From Flavobacteriaceae bacterium (GTDB lineage: Bacteria > Bacteroidota > Bacteroidia > Flavobacteriales > Flavobacteriaceae), in contig CANCPC010000004.1 in assembly GCA_947379965.1 (NCBI GenBank), forward strand, positions 1 to 64,000: a stretch of 64,000 nt of DNA, written 5' to 3'. This document shows, one piece after another, positions 33,967-43,032 of the stretch (its first letter is position 1; the number at the start of each line of letters is the position of its first letter). The translations under genes were made by a program, and so were the position numbers. Below the pieces are notes generated by a model. That model worked only from the letters and a program-made list of their open reading frames with translations. It made no database searches and was not told where the DNA came from.

Positions 33967-35127
33967 TCAATACAACTTTATGAATCGTTTATGAGGCAAA
34001 TAGGTTATAATTATTTCGATTGTTCGGGTTAACCAATACGAAATCCAGTTCATAAATTGCGTGAATATCCCATTTGCTATTTTTAGTGATTCCGGTGTTA
34101 TTCTTTTGGATTGTGCCATTATTTCATCAAGATGCAAAAGAAATTCTTTAGAAAATTCTTCTGAATTGATTCCAACATTCATCTCGATACTTGCAAATGA
34201 ACTTAAATTATTCAAGTTGAAAGAACCAATTGTAGTCCACTTTCTGTCTACTACAGCCGTTTTACCATGCAAAATAGATTTGTCCCATTCGTATATTTCA
34301 ATAGAAAGTCTCAAAAGTTTTGCATACAAATAACAACTAGCTCGCCTTGCCATAGGGACATCTGAAACCCCAGAAAGAATTAATTTTATTTTTACTTTGT
34401 TTTTAGAGCTCTTTTTTAATGCATTTATCAATCTTCGGCCTGGAAGAAAATAACTTCCAACAATGATTATTTCTTCTTTTGCATTTCGGATTGATTTGAT
34501 ATAAGCAGTACTAATTTCGGATTTTCTTTTTAGCCAATCATTTTGAAGAATTTTTACAGTAGTTTCATCGAATTGATTATAAATAGAAGCTATTTTTTGT
34601 TGGTCGACACGTTTTTTTCGATAGTAAATAGCCATGCAAAGCTTGCGAACTGATTGTGCTATTTTTGAATCTATTATTTCTATTGCATAATCTAGCCAAG
34701 CTAATTTTGTTGGTGTTCCAAGGTATTTCTCAGCAATGTTAATACCACCAATTAATACAATTTCCGAATCGATAACAATTATTTTATGATGCAATCTTCG
34801 TCCAAGGTATATCGTATTTGCCGAAAAAAAAGGAGAGAAAAAACGAATGTTGATTCCGTTTTTCTTTAATTCGTTGATTGTTTTTTCAGGAAACGAAAAC
34901 GACCCAAAGCCATCAAGGAGAATGTAAACTTTTACATTTCTTGAAGCAGCCTCTTTTAATTTTTTAATTATTTTTTTTCCTATACTATCATTTTCGAAAA
35001 TATAAGTTTGTATATGAATTTCAGTTTTTGCATTTGAAATGAATCTTTCCAACCGATAAAAAAAATCCTCACCACTATGAACAAGTGTTAAATGATTTAT
35101 CTTGGAAATATTTTTAGTAGTGTTCAA
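33967..35127 (-). CDS. Phospholipase D family protein, cardiolipin synthase ClsB-like
   Basis: 386 residues with two HxK(x)4D motifs: HHKIIVIDSEIVLIGGINIAEKY (about residue 115) and HGKTAVVDRKWTTIGSFNLNN (about residue 290). No N-terminal membrane helices are seen, as in ClsB rather than ClsA. It probably transfers phosphatidyl groups to make cardiolipin; nuclease or phospholipase activity is possible. The frame starts at TTG 35127, with no nearby ATG in frame, so the exact start is uncertain. Confidence 0.87.
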   Translation of the reverse strand: MNTTKNISKINHLTLVHSGEDFFYRLERFISNAKTEIHIQTYIFENDSIGKKIIKKLKEAASRNVKVYILLDGFGSFSFPEKTINELKKNGINIRFFSPFFSANTIYLGRRLHHKIIVIDSEIVLIGGINIAEKYLGTPTKLAWLDYAIEIIDSKIAQSVRKLCMAIYYRKKRVDQQKIASIYNQFDETTVKILQNDWLKRKSEISTAYIKSIRNAKEEIIIVGSYFLPGRRLINALKKSSKNKVKIKLILSGVSDVPMARRASCYLYAKLLRLSIEIYEWDKSILHGKTAVVDRKWTTIGSFNLNNLSSFASIEMNVGINSEEFSKEFLLHLDEIMAQSKRITPESLKIANGIFTQFMNWISYWLTRTIEIIITYLPHKRFIKLY

Positions 35128-35271
35128 TAGTTTCGTTTTTTATCTTTTTGAATCAAAATAAACACAATCTTATATTCGGCATCAATAGTTTAGACTCTAG
35201 TAAAGTTAACGAATAAATACTGTATTAATTTCTAACAGATACTATAAATTTAATTAAACAATTTAATAGGT

Positions 35272-35308
35272 ATAAAAAAACCCATTTAAAGTATAATGGG
35301 TTTTTTTA
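35272..35308. terminator. Terminator downstream of tpiA
   Basis: A run, CCCATT (35281-35286), an eight-base loop, AATGGG (35295-35300), then a T run; symmetrical, and it closes the DUF1599-to-tpiA operon on the minus strand. Confidence 0.88.
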
Positions 35309-35368
35309 AAGTCTATTTTTGCAATTGAGTACGCAAATTGAAATAGTTTATAGAGAACTTAAATGGAA

Positions 35369-36121
35369 TTAAATAGCAGTAACAATTGCTACGAAATCTG
35401 CTGCATTAAGCGCTGCACCACCAATTAATCCACCGTCAACATCTGGTTTAGAGAATATCTCTTTTGCATTATCTGGTTTTACACTTCCACCGTAAAGGAT
35501 AGAAACGTCTTCGGCGATATCGCTTCCAAAAGCTTTACGAACTGTTTCTCTGATGAATTCGTGCATGTCTTGAGCTTGTTCTGGACTAGCAGTTTCACCT
35601 GTTCCAATTGCCCAAACTGGCTCATAAGCCAAAACAATTTTCTCCCAATTTTTTGCTTCAATATGAAATAATCCATCTCTTAATTGGTTTTCAACAATAT
35701 TGAAATGATTTTTAGATTGACGATCTTTCAATTCTTCTCCAAAACAAAAGATAACTGTCATGTCATGTTTCAAAGCAGTATCTACTTTGTTTGCAATCAA
35801 AGCATCACTTTCGTGAAAAATAGCTCTGCGTTCAGAATGACCAAGAATCACTGTGTTTATTTCAATTCCTTTCAACATATCAGCTGAAATTTCACCTGTG
35901 TAAGCGCCACTTTCTGCTTGGTGCATATTTTGTGCAGCAACTTGTATTTTTGTATTTTTTAATTGGTCTACTGCCGAAACTAGGTTTACAAATGTAGGCG
36001 CAACGATAACTTGCGTATCACTTCCAGCTGGAATTTGAGCAATCAATTCGTTTAACAATACTTTAGTTTGCTCTGCATTCTTGTTCATTTTCCAGTTTCC
36101 TGCTACAATTTTTTTTCTCAT
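35369..36121 (-). CDS. tpiA: Triosephosphate isomerase
   Basis: Glycolytic enzyme, 250 residues. Catalytic residues: K in GNWKMN (residue 11), H in ILGHSERR, E in LAYEPVWAIGTG; the phosphate loop is GGSVKPDNA and GGLIGGAALN. Last gene of a four-gene run (DUF1599, DoxX-like, TlpA-like, tpiA), all on the minus strand with spacers of 26 to 47 bases. Confidence 0.98.
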   Translation of the reverse strand: MRKKIVAGNWKMNKNAEQTKVLLNELIAQIPAGSDTQVIVAPTFVNLVSAVDQLKNTKIQVAAQNMHQAESGAYTGEISADMLKGIEINTVILGHSERRAIFHESDALIANKVDTALKHDMTVIFCFGEELKDRQSKNHFNIVENQLRDGLFHIEAKNWEKIVLAYEPVWAIGTGETASPEQAQDMHEFIRETVRKAFGSDIAEDVSILYGGSVKPDNAKEIFSKPDVDGGLIGGAALNAADFVAIVTAI

Positions 36122-36162
36122 TTTGGTTGTGTTTGTAATTTGATAATTCTATTTCTAATTTT

Positions 36163-36660
36163 CTATTTGTTCAATTCTTTTAATGTGCTGTTAATCTTTT
36201 CAAAGTCGGTTTCAATGGCTCTATAAAGCATAATTTTACCCGTTTTGTCCATAATAATATAACGTGGAATCCAGTCTAAATCAATCGCTTTTCCAAAAAC
36301 ACCTTTCATTTGGTCATTCGCCATAAAATGATCGCCTTTAAGTTCGTGTTTTGCGATTCCAATTTTCCAATTTTCAGGAGTTTTATCCATCGAAAGGAAT
36401 AAATAAGCAACATCAGGATTATTGGCTTGTAATTCTTTTATTTTTGGCATTGCTTTTACACAATCGCCACACCACGAAGCCCAAACTTCGATAACGAGCG
36501 TTTTTCCTTTGTATTTTTTCAGAATATCTTGAAAAGCAACTTGGTTTCCATCGGTTGACAATAAAGTCTGAGATAAAGCTTCTTCAGAAAAGCTTGTTTT
36601 TTGCGCATGTGAACAAGAAAAACTTACGAAAGCAATCAGTAAAACAAGTATGTTTTTCAT
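36163..36660 (-). CDS. TlpA-like thioredoxin-fold protein, exported
   Basis: 165 residues with an N-terminal hydrophobic signal (MKNILVLLIAFVSFSCSHAQ) and a thioredoxin fold with WASWCGDCVKAMP; the CGDC pair is the redox centre. The cysteine in the signal region could be lipidated, though the context (SFSC) is weak for a lipobox. It probably works in the periplasm as a thiol oxidoreductase. The adjacent DoxX-like gene is a likely electron partner by context. Confidence 0.88.
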   Translation of the reverse strand: MKNILVLLIAFVSFSCSHAQKTSFSEEALSQTLLSTDGNQVAFQDILKKYKGKTLVIEVWASWCGDCVKAMPKIKELQANNPDVAYLFLSMDKTPENWKIGIAKHELKGDHFMANDQMKGVFGKAIDLDWIPRYIIMDKTGKIMLYRAIETDFEKINSTLKELNK

Positions 36661-36686
36661 TTTTTAATTTTTTTGCAAAGTTACAT

Positions 36687-37799
36687 TTAATAAGTAGGAT
36701 TCAGATTTATTTTGTCAACATCATTATAATGTACTTTCTGAATTACAGTTCCATAATGCAAAATTACAAAACTAGGATTGGCTCTTTCTATTGTTTTTAG
36801 TGGCGTAGCATCGCAAAATAGGAAATCAAATGTAAAACCATATTTCTTTTTCACACCTTCAATAATTTCTTTTGAAGAACCTGTTAGAACCGCAACATAA
36901 TAACCATTCGCCAAAGCTTGTTTGTATAATTTGTTGATTTTTTGCAATCCTGCAGGATTTGCTTTTTCCAAATCGTAAGCTACTATCAGCAATGATTTTT
37001 CTTTTGAAAAAATTTGTTGGGTGTTGTCGTTTCCATCTAATTCAAGTTTGAAATCGTGAATAGGAGGAAGGTAACCTTGAACAAGAACCTTGTCTTTTCG
37101 GTCAACAAATTTGGCTCCAGCCGGAAGCGCGCCTAAATCTTTTTCTTTAAATTCTTTATCTACGCCGTTTACATTATAAATAAATACCATTTCGACAACG
37201 CTTTTTGGCGCATTATCCGGAATTTCCATGGCAGTTTTGATATTGGTACCTACTTTATAAGGTCTAAAATCGACTATTGGCAAATGATTTAAAACCCAAT
37301 ATCCCATGAAAGAACACAGAACAACGCTTAGAATAGCCAACGCATTTTGAATAGAATTCGGAAATAAAGGTTGTATCAGTTTTTTGTTGAAAAACAAAAT
37401 AAGGATAAAAAACAGTAAGATAATATCTTTCGAAAAGGATTGCCAAGGCGTTAAATGCAATGCGTCACCAAAACAACCGCAATCTTTCACCACATCAAAA
37501 TAAGCGGAATAAAAGGTTAAGAAAGTAAACATTACAATCAAAAGTAACAAGCTCCAAATCGTTAATTTTGATCGGTAACCAATGAGTAACATGACACCCA
37601 AAACCACTTCGAGAATAACCAAAAACAAAGCAATTGCTAGTGAAAACGGCACGAAAAAGGGCATGTTGAAAACCGGTGTACTAAAATATTCTTCTAGTTT
37701 ATAAGAGAAACCCAGCGGATCATTTAGTTTTATTAAACCCGAAATGATGAATAAAATCCCGACGAATAAACGGGAGAATTGTGTGATGAAGTTTTTCAT
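36687..37799 (-). CDS. DoxX-family membrane protein with C-terminal thioredoxin-like domain
   Basis: 370 residues. The first 160 contain four hydrophobic helices with the DoxX/MauE pattern (RLFVGILFIISGLIKLNDPLGF and CGCFGDALHLTPW, in which the CGCFGD cysteines are conserved). The C-terminal 190 residues resemble a thioredoxin fold without CxxC (LIVAYDLEKANPAGLQKINKLYKQAL). NCBI annotates such proteins as the BT_3928 family. MauE-like proteins help form disulfides; that function is an inference. Confidence 0.85.
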   Translation of the reverse strand: MKNFITQFSRLFVGILFIISGLIKLNDPLGFSYKLEEYFSTPVFNMPFFVPFSLAIALFLVILEVVLGVMLLIGYRSKLTIWSLLLLIVMFTFLTFYSAYFDVVKDCGCFGDALHLTPWQSFSKDIILLFFILILFFNKKLIQPLFPNSIQNALAILSVVLCSFMGYWVLNHLPIVDFRPYKVGTNIKTAMEIPDNAPKSVVEMVFIYNVNGVDKEFKEKDLGALPAGAKFVDRKDKVLVQGYLPPIHDFKLELDGNDNTQQIFSKEKSLLIVAYDLEKANPAGLQKINKLYKQALANGYYVAVLTGSSKEIIEGVKKKYGFTFDFLFCDATPLKTIERANPSFVILHYGTVIQKVHYNDVDKINLNPTY

Positions 37800-37846
37800 T
37801 TTTTTTCGATTTTCGAATTTATTTGAATTTTGTTTTTTGCTATTTG

Positions 37847-38389
37847 TTATTTTACATTCTTCATTAATATTAATGCAAAAACGGCATAATTAATCATATC
37901 CTGATAATTAGCGTCTATGCCTTCTGAGACCAATGTTTTTCCTTTATTATCTTCAATTTGTTTCACGCGAAGTAGTTTTTGAAGAATCAAATCTGTCAAC
38001 GAACTTACACGCATTTCGCGCCAAGCCTCGCCATAATCATGGTTTTTATCTTCCATTAATTCTTTAGTCAACTTGATTTTAGCATCATATAATTCGGTTG
38101 CTTGATCTACATTTAAATCCGGTTGATCGACAACACCAAGTTCTAATTGGATCAAAGCCATAATCGAATAATTGATGATTCCGATGAATTCGCCAGTTTC
38201 ATCTTCGTCTATTTTTCGAACCTCATTTTCTTGTAAACTTCGTATTCTTTGGGCTTTAATAAAGATTTGATCCGTCAAAGAGGGTAATCTTAAAATGCGC
38301 CAAGCGCTGCCGTAATCTTTCATTTTATTGACGAAAAGCGTGCGACAAATCGCAATCACCTTATCATATTCCTGTGAAGTAATGTTCAT
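37847..38389 (-). CDS. DUF1599 protein with two tandem domain copies
   Basis: 180 residues made of two repeats: KMKDYGSAWRILRLPSLTDQI..A.RIRSLQEN...INYSIMALIQLEL and KNHDYGEAWREMRVSSLTDLI..KLLRVKQIEDN...INYAVFALILMK. Each has DYG.AWR and S.TD. The domain is described in the literature as associated with nucleotide modification in phage contexts; in flavobacteria it is a core gene next to folP and tpiA, and its role is unknown to me. Confidence 0.88.
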   Translation of the reverse strand: MNITSQEYDKVIAICRTLFVNKMKDYGSAWRILRLPSLTDQIFIKAQRIRSLQENEVRKIDEDETGEFIGIINYSIMALIQLELGVVDQPDLNVDQATELYDAKIKLTKELMEDKNHDYGEAWREMRVSSLTDLILQKLLRVKQIEDNKGKTLVSEGIDANYQDMINYAVFALILMKNVK

Positions 38390-38398
38390 TTATTGATG

Positions 38399-38417
38399 TA
38401 TATTTGTCACAAAAATA
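38399..38417. promoter_or_regulatory. Back-to-back -7 boxes between DUF1599 and folP
   Basis: Plus strand TATATTTG (38399-38406) points to folP; minus strand TATTTTTG (complement of 38410-38417) points to DUF1599. They nearly touch, which suggests competition between the divergent promoters. Confidence 0.5.
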
Positions 38418-38470
38418 AGGATAATTTTTTTGATTGAAGAATGATGATTAACGATTTTTGATTTTTGAAA

Positions 38471-39298
38471 ATGACAATAAACTGCAAAGGACAACTTATC
38501 GATTTATCTATTCCTAAAGTTATGGGGATTTTGAATGTGACGCCCAACTCTTTTTTTGACGGTGGAAAGTATAAAAACGAAAGTGAAATACTATCTCAGG
38601 TTCAGAAAATGCTGAACGATGGCGCGACTTTCATCGATATTGGTGCGTATTCAAGTAAACCCAATGCCGAATTTGTTTCGGAAGAAGAAGAATTGCTACG
38701 GATTGTTCCGATTGTGAATCTTATTCTAGAAAATTTCCCTGAAACTTTGATTTCGATTGATACTTTTAGAAGTGAAATTGCCAAAGCTTGTATCGAAAAC
38801 GGCGCTGCGATGATCAATGATATTTCGGCAGGAAATCTTGATGATAAAATGCCGGAAACCATTGCCAAATATAATGTTCCTTATATTATGATGCACATGC
38901 GAGGAACACCGAAAACCATGCAAACGATGACGAATTATGAAAATATCGTGAAGGAAATGCTGTTTTATTTCTCGGAAAAAGTGGCGCTAGCAAGAAGTCT
39001 TGGTATCAATGATTTGATTCTTGATCCTGGTTTTGGCTTTGCCAAAACGGTAGAACAAAATTATGAAGTTTTACAAAAAATGGAATTATTTAATGTTCTA
39101 GAATTGCCCATTCTTGCTGGTTTTTCAAGAAAATCAATGATTTACAAAACCTTGAATTCAAGTGCCGAAGAAGCGCTAAACGGAACCACAGTTTTGAATA
39201 CTTTAGCCTTATCAAAAGGCGCTAAAATCCTTCGCGTTCATGATGTTAAGGAGGCGATGGAATGTGTTATTTTATATACAAAAACAAATCAAAAATAA
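38471..39298 (+). CDS. folP: Dihydropteroate synthase
   Basis: Joins p-aminobenzoate to hydroxymethyl-dihydropterin in folate synthesis; target of sulfonamides. 275 residues: VMGILNVTPNSFFDGGKY, INDISAGNLD, MMHMRGTPKTMQ, LDPGFGFAKTVEQNY and GFSRKSMIY are the family motifs. ATG at 38471 gives the normal N-terminus; an in-frame TTG at 38465 is a less likely start. Its stop overlaps the start of the next gene (TAATG). Confidence 0.97.
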   Translation: MTINCKGQLIDLSIPKVMGILNVTPNSFFDGGKYKNESEILSQVQKMLNDGATFIDIGAYSSKPNAEFVSEEEELLRIVPIVNLILENFPETLISIDTFRSEIAKACIENGAAMINDISAGNLDDKMPETIAKYNVPYIMMHMRGTPKTMQTMTNYENIVKEMLFYFSEKVALARSLGINDLILDPGFGFAKTVEQNYEVLQKMELFNVLELPILAGFSRKSMIYKTLNSSAEEALNGTTVLNTLALSKGAKILRVHDVKEAMECVILYTKTNQK

Positions 39299-39918
39299 TG
39301 AAATATTGTAGTTTAATTGTATTGTTTATTTTAATTTCTTGCGGAAACAAGGAAGACATTTTATTGCCAAAATCGAATGTGACTGCCGTTTCAGAAATTG
39401 TGGATCATTCGCCTATTTATATCTTTTTTAGAACTAAAGAGAAAGATACTTTAATCGAAGTCAACAAGAAAAACGAGATTATTACAACCAATTGGATTTT
39501 TAATATCGACAAGCGTTTGCCTTTGCGATTGGTGATTCCTGAAGTGATGAAATTGCAAGATAAAAAGCGAAAAGAAGTCGCTCACAAAAACGAAGCTGCC
39601 AAAAATTATTATTCGTATGCGGATTGCATTCACAAGAACTTAGCGTTTCTACCTTTCACGGAAGTGATTTATAAAATGGAAAAACCAAAATCAGGATTGG
39701 TAATCTTTTTTGATAAACACAACGAAATAAAAGTAAATGATGTGCCCGTAAAACGTGCCGATTTGCAGAAATATATAAGTTCAATTTCGAACGAGAATTC
39801 AAACGTATTACAGTTTTGTTTTGCAAAGAATATGACTTATGGAAGTTACCTTCAGAACGAAATTTTCATCCAAAGTTCGATAATGAATAAAGATAAAAAA
39901 GACGAATTCGTTTATTGA
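39298..39918 (+). CDS. Small lipoprotein of unknown function
   Basis: 206 residues starting at ATG 39298, whose A is the last base of the folP stop, so translation is coupled. Lipoprotein signal LFILISCGNKED with the lipobox cysteine at residue 15. The rest is hydrophilic and lysine rich, with strands near the end (LVIFFDKHNEIKVND). I recognise no family. An earlier in-frame ATG at 39262 would overlap folP and destroy the signal sequence. Confidence 0.75.
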   Translation: MKYCSLIVLFILISCGNKEDILLPKSNVTAVSEIVDHSPIYIFFRTKEKDTLIEVNKKNEIITTNWIFNIDKRLPLRLVIPEVMKLQDKKRKEVAHKNEAAKNYYSYADCIHKNLAFLPFTEVIYKMEKPKSGLVIFFDKHNEIKVNDVPVKRADLQKYISSISNENSNVLQFCFAKNMTYGSYLQNEIFIQSSIMNKDKKDEFVY

Positions 39919-39940
39919 ATTTTTTAGTTCAGTTTTATAC

Positions 39941-39965
39941 GGATGTCAATAAACATCCTTTTTTT
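39941..39965 (+). terminator. Terminator after folP and the lipoprotein gene
   Basis: GGATGT (39941-39946), six-base loop, ACATCC (39953-39958), then seven Ts. A second, perfect 15-base inverted repeat lies further on at 39970-39984 and 40011-40025. Confidence 0.85.
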
Positions 39966-39969
39966 GAAC

Positions 39970-40025
39970 CATTAAGAAATTAAGAAAATTAAGTTTTACC
40001 TTTAATGAAACTTAATTTCTTAATG
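39970..40025. repeat. Perfect 15-bp inverted repeat downstream of the folP operon
   Basis: CATTAAGAAATTAAG (39970-39984) and its exact reverse complement at 40011-40025, 26 bases apart. It lies in the convergent spacer before rlmH. Confidence 0.85.
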
Positions 40026-40049
40026 TTTTAAGAGAAAAAATATTTATGT

Positions 40050-40107
40050 CTGATATTGCTTCGTACCTAGCGGCGCCTCTCGCAATTAAACGAATAACCG
40101 ATTAAAC
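40050..40107. repeat. REP-like segment plus stop-proximal repeat after rlmH
   Basis: ATTGCTTCGT...GCAAT at about 40055-40087 resembles the REP-like element near clpB, and the GC-rich core GGCGCC interrupts it. Next to it AACCGATTAA (near 40096-40106) belongs to the family found after lipA, proB and argC. Confidence 0.5.
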
Positions 40108-40111
40108 TTTT

Positions 40112-40585
40112 CTACTGATGATGATACGGTTCATTTTTCAAAATCGTGAATCCGCGGTACAATTGTTCGATAAAAAATAAGCGAACCATTTGGTGCGAAA
40201 AGGTCATTAACGAAAGTGATATTTTTCCTTGTGCTTTGGCATAAACAGCCTCCGAAAACCCGTAAGGTCCGCCAATAACGAAAACCAAAGTTTTTACGCC
40301 CGAATTCATTTTCTTCTGCAATTCCTCTGAAAATGCTACACTCGAAAAGGTTTTTCCGTTTTCGTCCAATAAAATAAGTTGGTCGGTTGGCATTATTTTT
40401 GCCAAAATCAATTCGCCTTCTTTCTCCTTTTGCTGACTTTCCGATAAGTTTTTTACGTTCTTAATGTCTGGAATAATCTCTAAATCGAACTTGATATAGA
40501 AAGACAAACGTTTTTGAAATTCATCAATTAAGGATTGAAGATTTTTATTATCGGTTTTGCCAATGGCAATCAGTTTAATGTTCAT
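40112..40585 (-). CDS. rlmH: 23S rRNA (pseudouridine1915-N3)-methyltransferase RlmH
   Basis: SPOUT-family methyltransferase that modifies helix 69 of 23S rRNA. 157 residues, normal length. The SAM-binding knot is seen in LVFVIGGPYGFSEAVY and the C-terminal segment SLMTFSHQMVRLFFIEQLYRGFTILKNEPYHH is highly conserved. No close operon partner. Confidence 0.97.
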   Translation of the reverse strand: MNIKLIAIGKTDNKNLQSLIDEFQKRLSFYIKFDLEIIPDIKNVKNLSESQQKEKEGELILAKIMPTDQLILLDENGKTFSSVAFSEELQKKMNSGVKTLVFVIGGPYGFSEAVYAKAQGKISLSLMTFSHQMVRLFFIEQLYRGFTILKNEPYHHQ

Positions 40586-40974
40586 TGATTAATAATAATA
40601 ATTTGGTAGGCAAAGGTAAGAAAGTTTGAAACTTTAAATGAAATCAATTTTAATTCCGTTTTTTTAATACAACACATTTTGCCTCTTTAAATTGGTTAAA
40701 CATCTTGCTTTTTTTATGATTTGCTTTCAATTGTATTAACTTCATTAACCTAATAACAAATGCTTAGATACTGAAAAGACTTGTAATTAGCATCCAAAAA
40801 AGGTATAATGCTTGTGTCTATCCAATTGAATTCATCATTTTTCTTTTTGTTTTTAATGCGTCCTTTCCTTATATTCCATATATCTTTAAAAAAGGCATCA
40901 GGATAGAAATTCGAATAAATACTTTTATGAGTATTTCCTATTAGTTCTTTTCTGATATATTCAGATTTTTCACA
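40586..40974. other. Spacer containing the remnant of a fourth PAS domain
   Basis: Beyond the stop of the PAS gene (TAA at 40975-40977, minus strand), the same frame stays open for about 75 codons and reads CEKSEYIRKELIGNTHKSIY, NFYPDAFFKDIWN, then RIKNKKKNDEFNWIDTSIIP and FLDANYKSFQYLSICY, ending at a TAG near 40751. This is recognisably the rest of a PAS domain, with about six residues missing after KDIWN. No histidine kinase domain follows. From 40586 to about 40735 I see nothing else. Confidence 0.8.
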
Positions 40975-42750
40975 TTAGATATCTTTAACATTATTTATAA
41001 TTCCTTTTTCATTTGTGACAGCAATATTGACACTTTGATCCAGTGCAAGTTTATAATCTTCTAGCTCTTTCATGTTTTTATGAAGGGCAATTTGCGTTTC
41101 TTTTCGATCATTAATATCTTGAAAACTTCCATTTATTCGGGTTGGATTCCCGTTTATAAATTCGGTTTCACCTATGATTTTTACCCATAAATCATTCCCT
41201 TTAGCTGTTCTGATTTTTAATTCTAATTCCCATTTTTGTTCCGTCTGAATTCCTTTTTTAATAATATCTAAAATTTCGTTTCGTCTTTCTTCAAGATTAA
41301 AAAAGGAGATGGCATTATCAAGATCTATTTCAAAATCATCCGCTACTTCTAGAATTTCCTTTGTTATTTTAGATAAATTTAAGGTGTAATTTTTTAAATT
41401 TAATTCCAATGCACCTAAACGAGCTATGGAATTGACTTTTGACAATAAATCTTCTAATTCCTTTTTATGAGAAATATCGCGAATAGAATATTGAACCGCA
41501 GGTTCTCCATCATAATTAATTACTAGGGCTTGGCTTTCTACATAAACGATAGTTCGATCATGGGCAATTAATTTTAATTCAATACTAGGCATAAATTCCC
41601 CAATTTTCACTAGTGTTTTTATTCTCTCTAACGTTGTAAAATAACTATCCGGATGAACCCAATCATAAATGGGTTTTCCTAATAAATCTTCAATTGTGTC
41701 CACTTTTAAAGTTTTTACCCCCGATGGATTTACATAGATTATTTTTCCATCTCTTTGTACAACAATCGTTTCTGGCGACCATTCTACAAGAGATCGATAA
41801 CGATCTTCACTTTCTCGAAGTTTTATCTCGGCTAGTTTTCTTTCGGTTATATCCTCGTGAATACCTGACATCATTAGCATGTTTCCGTCATCATCCCATT
41901 CATTGACTTTCCCTCTGTCGAGTACCCAAACCCAATGACCGTTTTTGTGTTTCATACGCGACTCGCATTCATAATAATCTACTTCACCATTGAAATACTT
42001 TTGAAGTAATAAGTCTGATTTTTTTTTATCCTCAGGATGAGTGAACTTTTTAGCAGTAACCATATTTATTGGCGAAATTTCATCTAGTGTATATCCAATT
42101 ATATTTGCCCATCGCTCATTATAAATGGTTTTTCCGGTTTGTATGTTATGTCCCCAAATACCGGAATTGCTAACTTCTAATAGTATATCGAGTCTTTGTT
42201 GTTTTTTGATTAATGCATTATAAACAGATGCTAATTCCTCCGTTTTTCTTGCTTTTTCTTCATTTTCATAAGCAAGTATAAAGTTAGCATTAGCTAATTC
42301 TTCTGCTCTTTTTCTTTTTTCTTTATTTTGAAAAGAAAGTTGCGAATTGGCAATTGCTAATTTCTTTGAGGTTTTTTCTTTCTCCTCATTTTGAAAAGAA
42401 AGTAGTGCATTAGTGGCAATTAATTCCTTTGCTTTTTTTTCTTTTTCTTTATTTTGAAAAGAAAGTTGTCGGTTGGCAAGAATTAATTCAGTTGCTATTT
42501 TTTCTTTCTCTTCATTTTGAAAAGCAAGTTCTTGAATCATTAATTCTAATTCAATCAAAATTACTTGATGTTCACTTATAAGTCTTTGTATTTCTGATTC
42601 TTGAGAATCATAATTGGAGTTTATATTGGCTTTCTCATTTTTGTAATTTTGAAGATCTTTTTTATATAAGTCTACAACAATATGCTGTTTTTTATGCAAA
42701 TTATTAAGCTCTTTTATAAGCTCTTCTTTGCTTTTGTCAAGTTTTTTCAT
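40975..42750 (-). pseudogene. Multi-PAS sensor protein, truncated
   Basis: 591 residues. An N-terminal coiled coil holds five exact-length 21-residue repeats (residues 75-179, each like LSFQNKEKEKKAKELIATNAL with variations), then three PAS/PAC units at about 185-310, 318-435 and 440-560 (GIHEDITERK, SIRDISHKKE and SFQDINDRKE mark their ends). A fourth PAS domain begins (LDQSVNIAVTNEKGIINNVKDI) and is cut by TAA. The remainder of that domain can be read downstream in the same frame, and no kinase or output domain exists, so the gene most likely lost its C-terminal half. The remaining protein could still bind a ligand or act as a partner. Confidence 0.8.
42214..42528 (-). repeat. Five 63-bp tandem repeats inside the PAS gene
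   Basis: They encode five 21-residue units beginning LAFQNEEKEK, LSFQNKEKEK, LSFQNEEKEK, LSFQNKEKRK and LAYENEEKAR. Period 21 equals three heptads, so they extend a coiled coil. Confidence 0.9.
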
Positions 42751-43032
42751 CCATTAGTAGTATAAAAGTAGGTTATTGATAAGGGGGCTTAATATCCTTC
42801 TAAAGATACGTAAAACCCTCAATTACAATTGCTTTTTCTTTCTTTTTAACAAAAAAATGAATTTTGTTTAGGTTCTGCTTTTGTTCATTTATACAGAAAT
42901 AGTTATAAAGTGACTATCAATTTCTGATTAAAATTTTAATTAGAATCAGAAATTTTTGAAGTAGATAATTAATTTGTGAATTTGTGATTAACTTTTAGGG
43001 TGGTCTAAAAGAGTTCTCAAAAATAAAGGAAG

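Noticed and set aside
40861-40920. Apparent one-base frameshift in the T run of the PAS remnant
   Set aside because: Recounting the run gave six Ts, which keeps the frame; only the TAA and a small in-frame deletion are supported.
42919-42954. Inverted repeat AATTTCTGATT...AATCAGAAATT considered as the aguA terminator
   Set aside because: On the minus strand it is not followed by a T run, so a terminator is not well supported; it may be a chance AT-rich palindrome.
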